Source: Ectothiorhodospiraceae bacterium BW-2 (GTDB taxonomy: Bacteria > Pseudomonadota > Gammaproteobacteria > Thiohalomonadales > Thiohalomonadaceae). Taken from it: DNA of 64,000 bases. Position 1 is the stretch's first letter. Each line of letters starts with the position of its first letter. Position numbers and translations under genes: made by a program. This document shows, in pieces, positions 62,296-64,000 of this stretch. Location: positions 3,186,071-3,250,070 of the forward strand of contig CP032507.1 of NCBI GenBank assembly GCA_008375315.1, given 5' to 3'. The notes below the pieces were generated by a model. The model had not been told where the DNA came from. It was given only the letters and a program-made list of their open reading frames with translations, and did no database searches.

Positions 62296-63780
62296 TTAGG
62301 CACCAGCAGTGGCTGCTTCAGCAGCCGCATCGCTACTCGCTAGCCAAGGGGCCTTAATCTTTTTCCAGCACGGGTTATTCAGGGTCATATCCATATCACG
62401 GGCAAAGATGGCAAAACCATCGTAGCCGTGATAGGGGCCAGAGTAGTCCCAGCTGTGCATCTGTCTAAAGGGGATCCCCATCTTTTGGAAGATATACTTC
62501 TCCTTAATCCCGGAACCGATAAGATCGGGCTTCACCTTTTTGACAAACTCCTCAAACTCATAACCGGTGACATCGTCATAGATTAGAGTCGCGTTACCCA
62601 TCTCTTTAATGGTACGGTCATAGTCGTCGTTATGGGCAAACTCGTAGCCGGTTCCGACTACCTCCATGCCCAAATCTTCGTAGGCACCGATAATATGGCG
62701 TGGGCGCAGCCCTCCGACATAGAGCATTACCCGCTTACCTTCGAGACGGGGACGATATTTGGCAATGACCGCCTCATATTCGGCTTTATACTTCTCAATC
62801 ACCTTCTCGGTATTGGCCTGAATGGTGGCATCAAAGAAGCCGGCGATTTTGCGCAACGACTCGGCGATTTTGCTCGGGCCGAAGAAGTTATACTCCATCC
62901 ACGGGATACCGTACTTCTCCTCCATGTGGCGGGAGATATAGTTCATGGAGCGGTAGCAGTGGAGCAGATTGAGCTTCGCTTTAGGGGTATTCTCCATCTC
63001 AGCTAGCGTCCCATCGCCAGACCACTGGGCGATAACTCTCAGCCCCATCTCCTCTAGCAGTGTGCGCGAAGACCAAGCATCGCCACCGATATTGTAATCG
63101 CCAATAATGGTGACATCGTAAGGGGTTGATTCAAAGCTGTGATCGTTATCGCGATTCCCTAGCACCCAGTCGCGTACAGCATCGTTAGCGATATGGTGGC
63201 CGAGCGACTGTGAGACGCCACGAAAACCTTCGCAACGCACCGGCACGATCGGCTTTTGAATCTCTTTAGCGCTCTTTTTGGCGACCGCTTCGATATCGTC
63301 GCCAATCAGACCGATAGGGCACTCCGACTGCACCGTAATCCCCTTATTGAGCGGAAAGAGCTGCTCGATTTCGTTCATTATCTTCGCTAGCTTCTTATCG
63401 CCGCCGAAGACGATATCCTTCTCCTGAAAATCGGAGGTGAAATTCATGGTGCCGAAGGTGTTGATCCCGGTCGTACCGACATAGTAGTTCCGCCGACCGG
63501 CACGAGAGTATTGGCCACAGCCGACAGGGCCATGAGAGATATGGATCATATCTTTAATCGGCCCCCAGACCACCCCTTTCGAGCCGGCATAGGCACAACC
63601 ACGAATGGTCATGACGCCGGGGAGCGATTTACGGTTGGAGGTAATACACTTTTTCGACTGCTCAACCGACTGATCGTTGACGGTTAAGTGTTTGGCGCGA
63701 TCTTTTTTCGCCGCCTCGGGATAGACCTCCAGCACCTCTTGGATTAAGGCTTGGGTCTCTTCTTGAGTCATTGCAGACAT
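62296..63780 (-). CDS. nifD: nitrogenase MoFe protein alpha chain NifD
   Basis: Alpha subunit of dinitrogenase, 494 aa. The residue numbers agree exactly with Azotobacter NifD: P-cluster Cys62, Cys88 and Cys154, FeMo-co ligands Cys275 (NLLHCYRS) and His442 ([11 protein letters not shown]), plus Val70, Gln191 and His195 near the active site. The enzyme is therefore of the molybdenum type. A poly-Ala tail ([13 protein letters not shown]) closes the protein. Confidence 0.98.
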   Translation of the reverse strand: MSAMTQEETQALIQEVLEVYPEAAKKDRAKHLTVNDQSVEQSKKCITSNRKSLPGVMTIRGCAYAGSKGVVWGPIKDMIHISHGPVGCGQYSRAGRRNYYVGTTGINTFGTMNFTSDFQEKDIVFGGDKKLAKIMNEIEQLFPLNKGITVQSECPIGLIGDDIEAVAKKSAKEIQKPIVPVRCEGFRGVSQSLGHHIANDAVRDWVLGNRDNDHSFESTPYDVTIIGDYNIGGDAWSSRTLLEEMGLRVIAQWSGDGTLAEMENTPKAKLNLLHCYRSMNYISRHMEEKYGIPWMEYNFFGPSKIAESLRKIAGFFDATIQANTEKVIEKYKAEYEAVIAKYRPRLEGKRVMLYVGGLRPRHIIGAYEDLGMEVVGTGYEFAHNDDYDRTIKEMGNATLIYDDVTGYEFEEFVKKVKPDLIGSGIKEKYIFQKMGIPFRQMHSWDYSGPYHGYDGFAIFARDMDMTLNNPCWKKIKAPWLASSDAAAEAATAGA

Positions 63781-63793
63781 AGTTTACTCCTCT

Positions 63794-63825
63794 ACCCGAT
63801 ACCACTCATGCGTGGATACTCGGGT
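63794..63825 (-). other. hairpin in the nifH-nifD spacer
   Basis: ACCCGATACCAC (63794-63805) pairs with GTGGATACTCGGGT (63812-63825) with a small bulge. It lies 28 bases after the nifH stop, without a U-run. It may set the higher nifH expression relative to nifDK. Confidence 0.65.
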
Positions 63826-63852
63826 ATGAAAAAACGGGTGAATCGGATTAGG

Positions 63853-64000
<148 letters not shown>

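Overview
The window looks like a chromosomal segment of a free-living, motile, nitrogen-fixing gammaproteobacterium. The clues are the alaS-recX-recA order, divergent fur/bamE, ratA, amgK, a complete Mo-nitrogenase region of the purple-sulfur/Azotobacter type (FdxB, LRV protein, DUF6129, NafY-like protein), and many chemotaxis and c-di-GMP genes. Base composition is moderate to high GC except in one AT-rich IS. A sulfur-oxidising or purple sulfur (Chromatiales-like) host is a reasonable guess. Nothing in the window proves it, because there are no photosynthesis or sulfur-oxidation genes here.

Layout. 1-2803: alaS (partial), recX and recA on the minus strand. 2909-8035: a membrane GGDEF-EAL protein coupled to a PhnD-like binding protein, then typA. 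8222-12036: a 59-aa small protein, then an orphan FlhB-like/FliK-like pair split by a 1000-bp IS5-type element that sits inside codon 2 of the FlhB-like gene and supplies it with a new start codon. 12080-14836: a remnant of a DUF1624 gene, a TMEM165-type Mn transporter, a DUF938 methyltransferase, tRNA-Met with terminator, a Cys-rich unknown and a Sel1-repeat protein. 15254-24794: a chemotaxis operon (three MCPs, CheY, STAS, CheA, CheW) without cheR or cheB. 24840-36165: amgK, an outer-membrane protein, a second binding-protein/GGDEF-EAL pair, fur, bamE, ratA, an SNF transporter, NfeD/SPFH, an ArsB/NhaD-type permease and a CBS protein. 36258-37984: an IS4-type element. 38000-40654: a 2OG-Fe(II) oxygenase and a P-type ATPase that lacks the CPC motif. 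40783-48605: type II secretion genes gspC to gspJ. 48646-51981: tgt, queA, cheW and a CheY-like regulator. 52016-64000: the nif region.

The nif region is read right to left in two blocks. The first is nifH (only its 3' end is in the window), nifD, nifK, nifT, fdxN, a nafY/nifY-like gene, DUF6129, an LRV Fe-S protein and an unknown. The second is nifE, nifN, nifX, DUF269, DUF683, fdxB, a thioredoxin-like [2Fe-2S] ferredoxin and an unknown. The second block has its own sigma-54 -24/-12 promoter and a perfect TGT-N10-ACA NifA site. A 92-bp MITE with 18-bp perfect inverted ends and an 8-bp target duplication lies directly against that NifA site. Hairpins occupy each spacer nifH-D, nifD-K and nifK-T.

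The most interesting items are: the MITE against the nifE enhancer; the IS that replaced a start codon in frame; the twice-occurring pair of a PhnD-like binding protein gene translationally coupled to a membrane GGDEF-EAL gene, which I infer to be a ligand-to-c-di-GMP module; and the CPC-less P1B-like ATPase. I saw no CRISPR array, prophage or toxin-antitoxin system.
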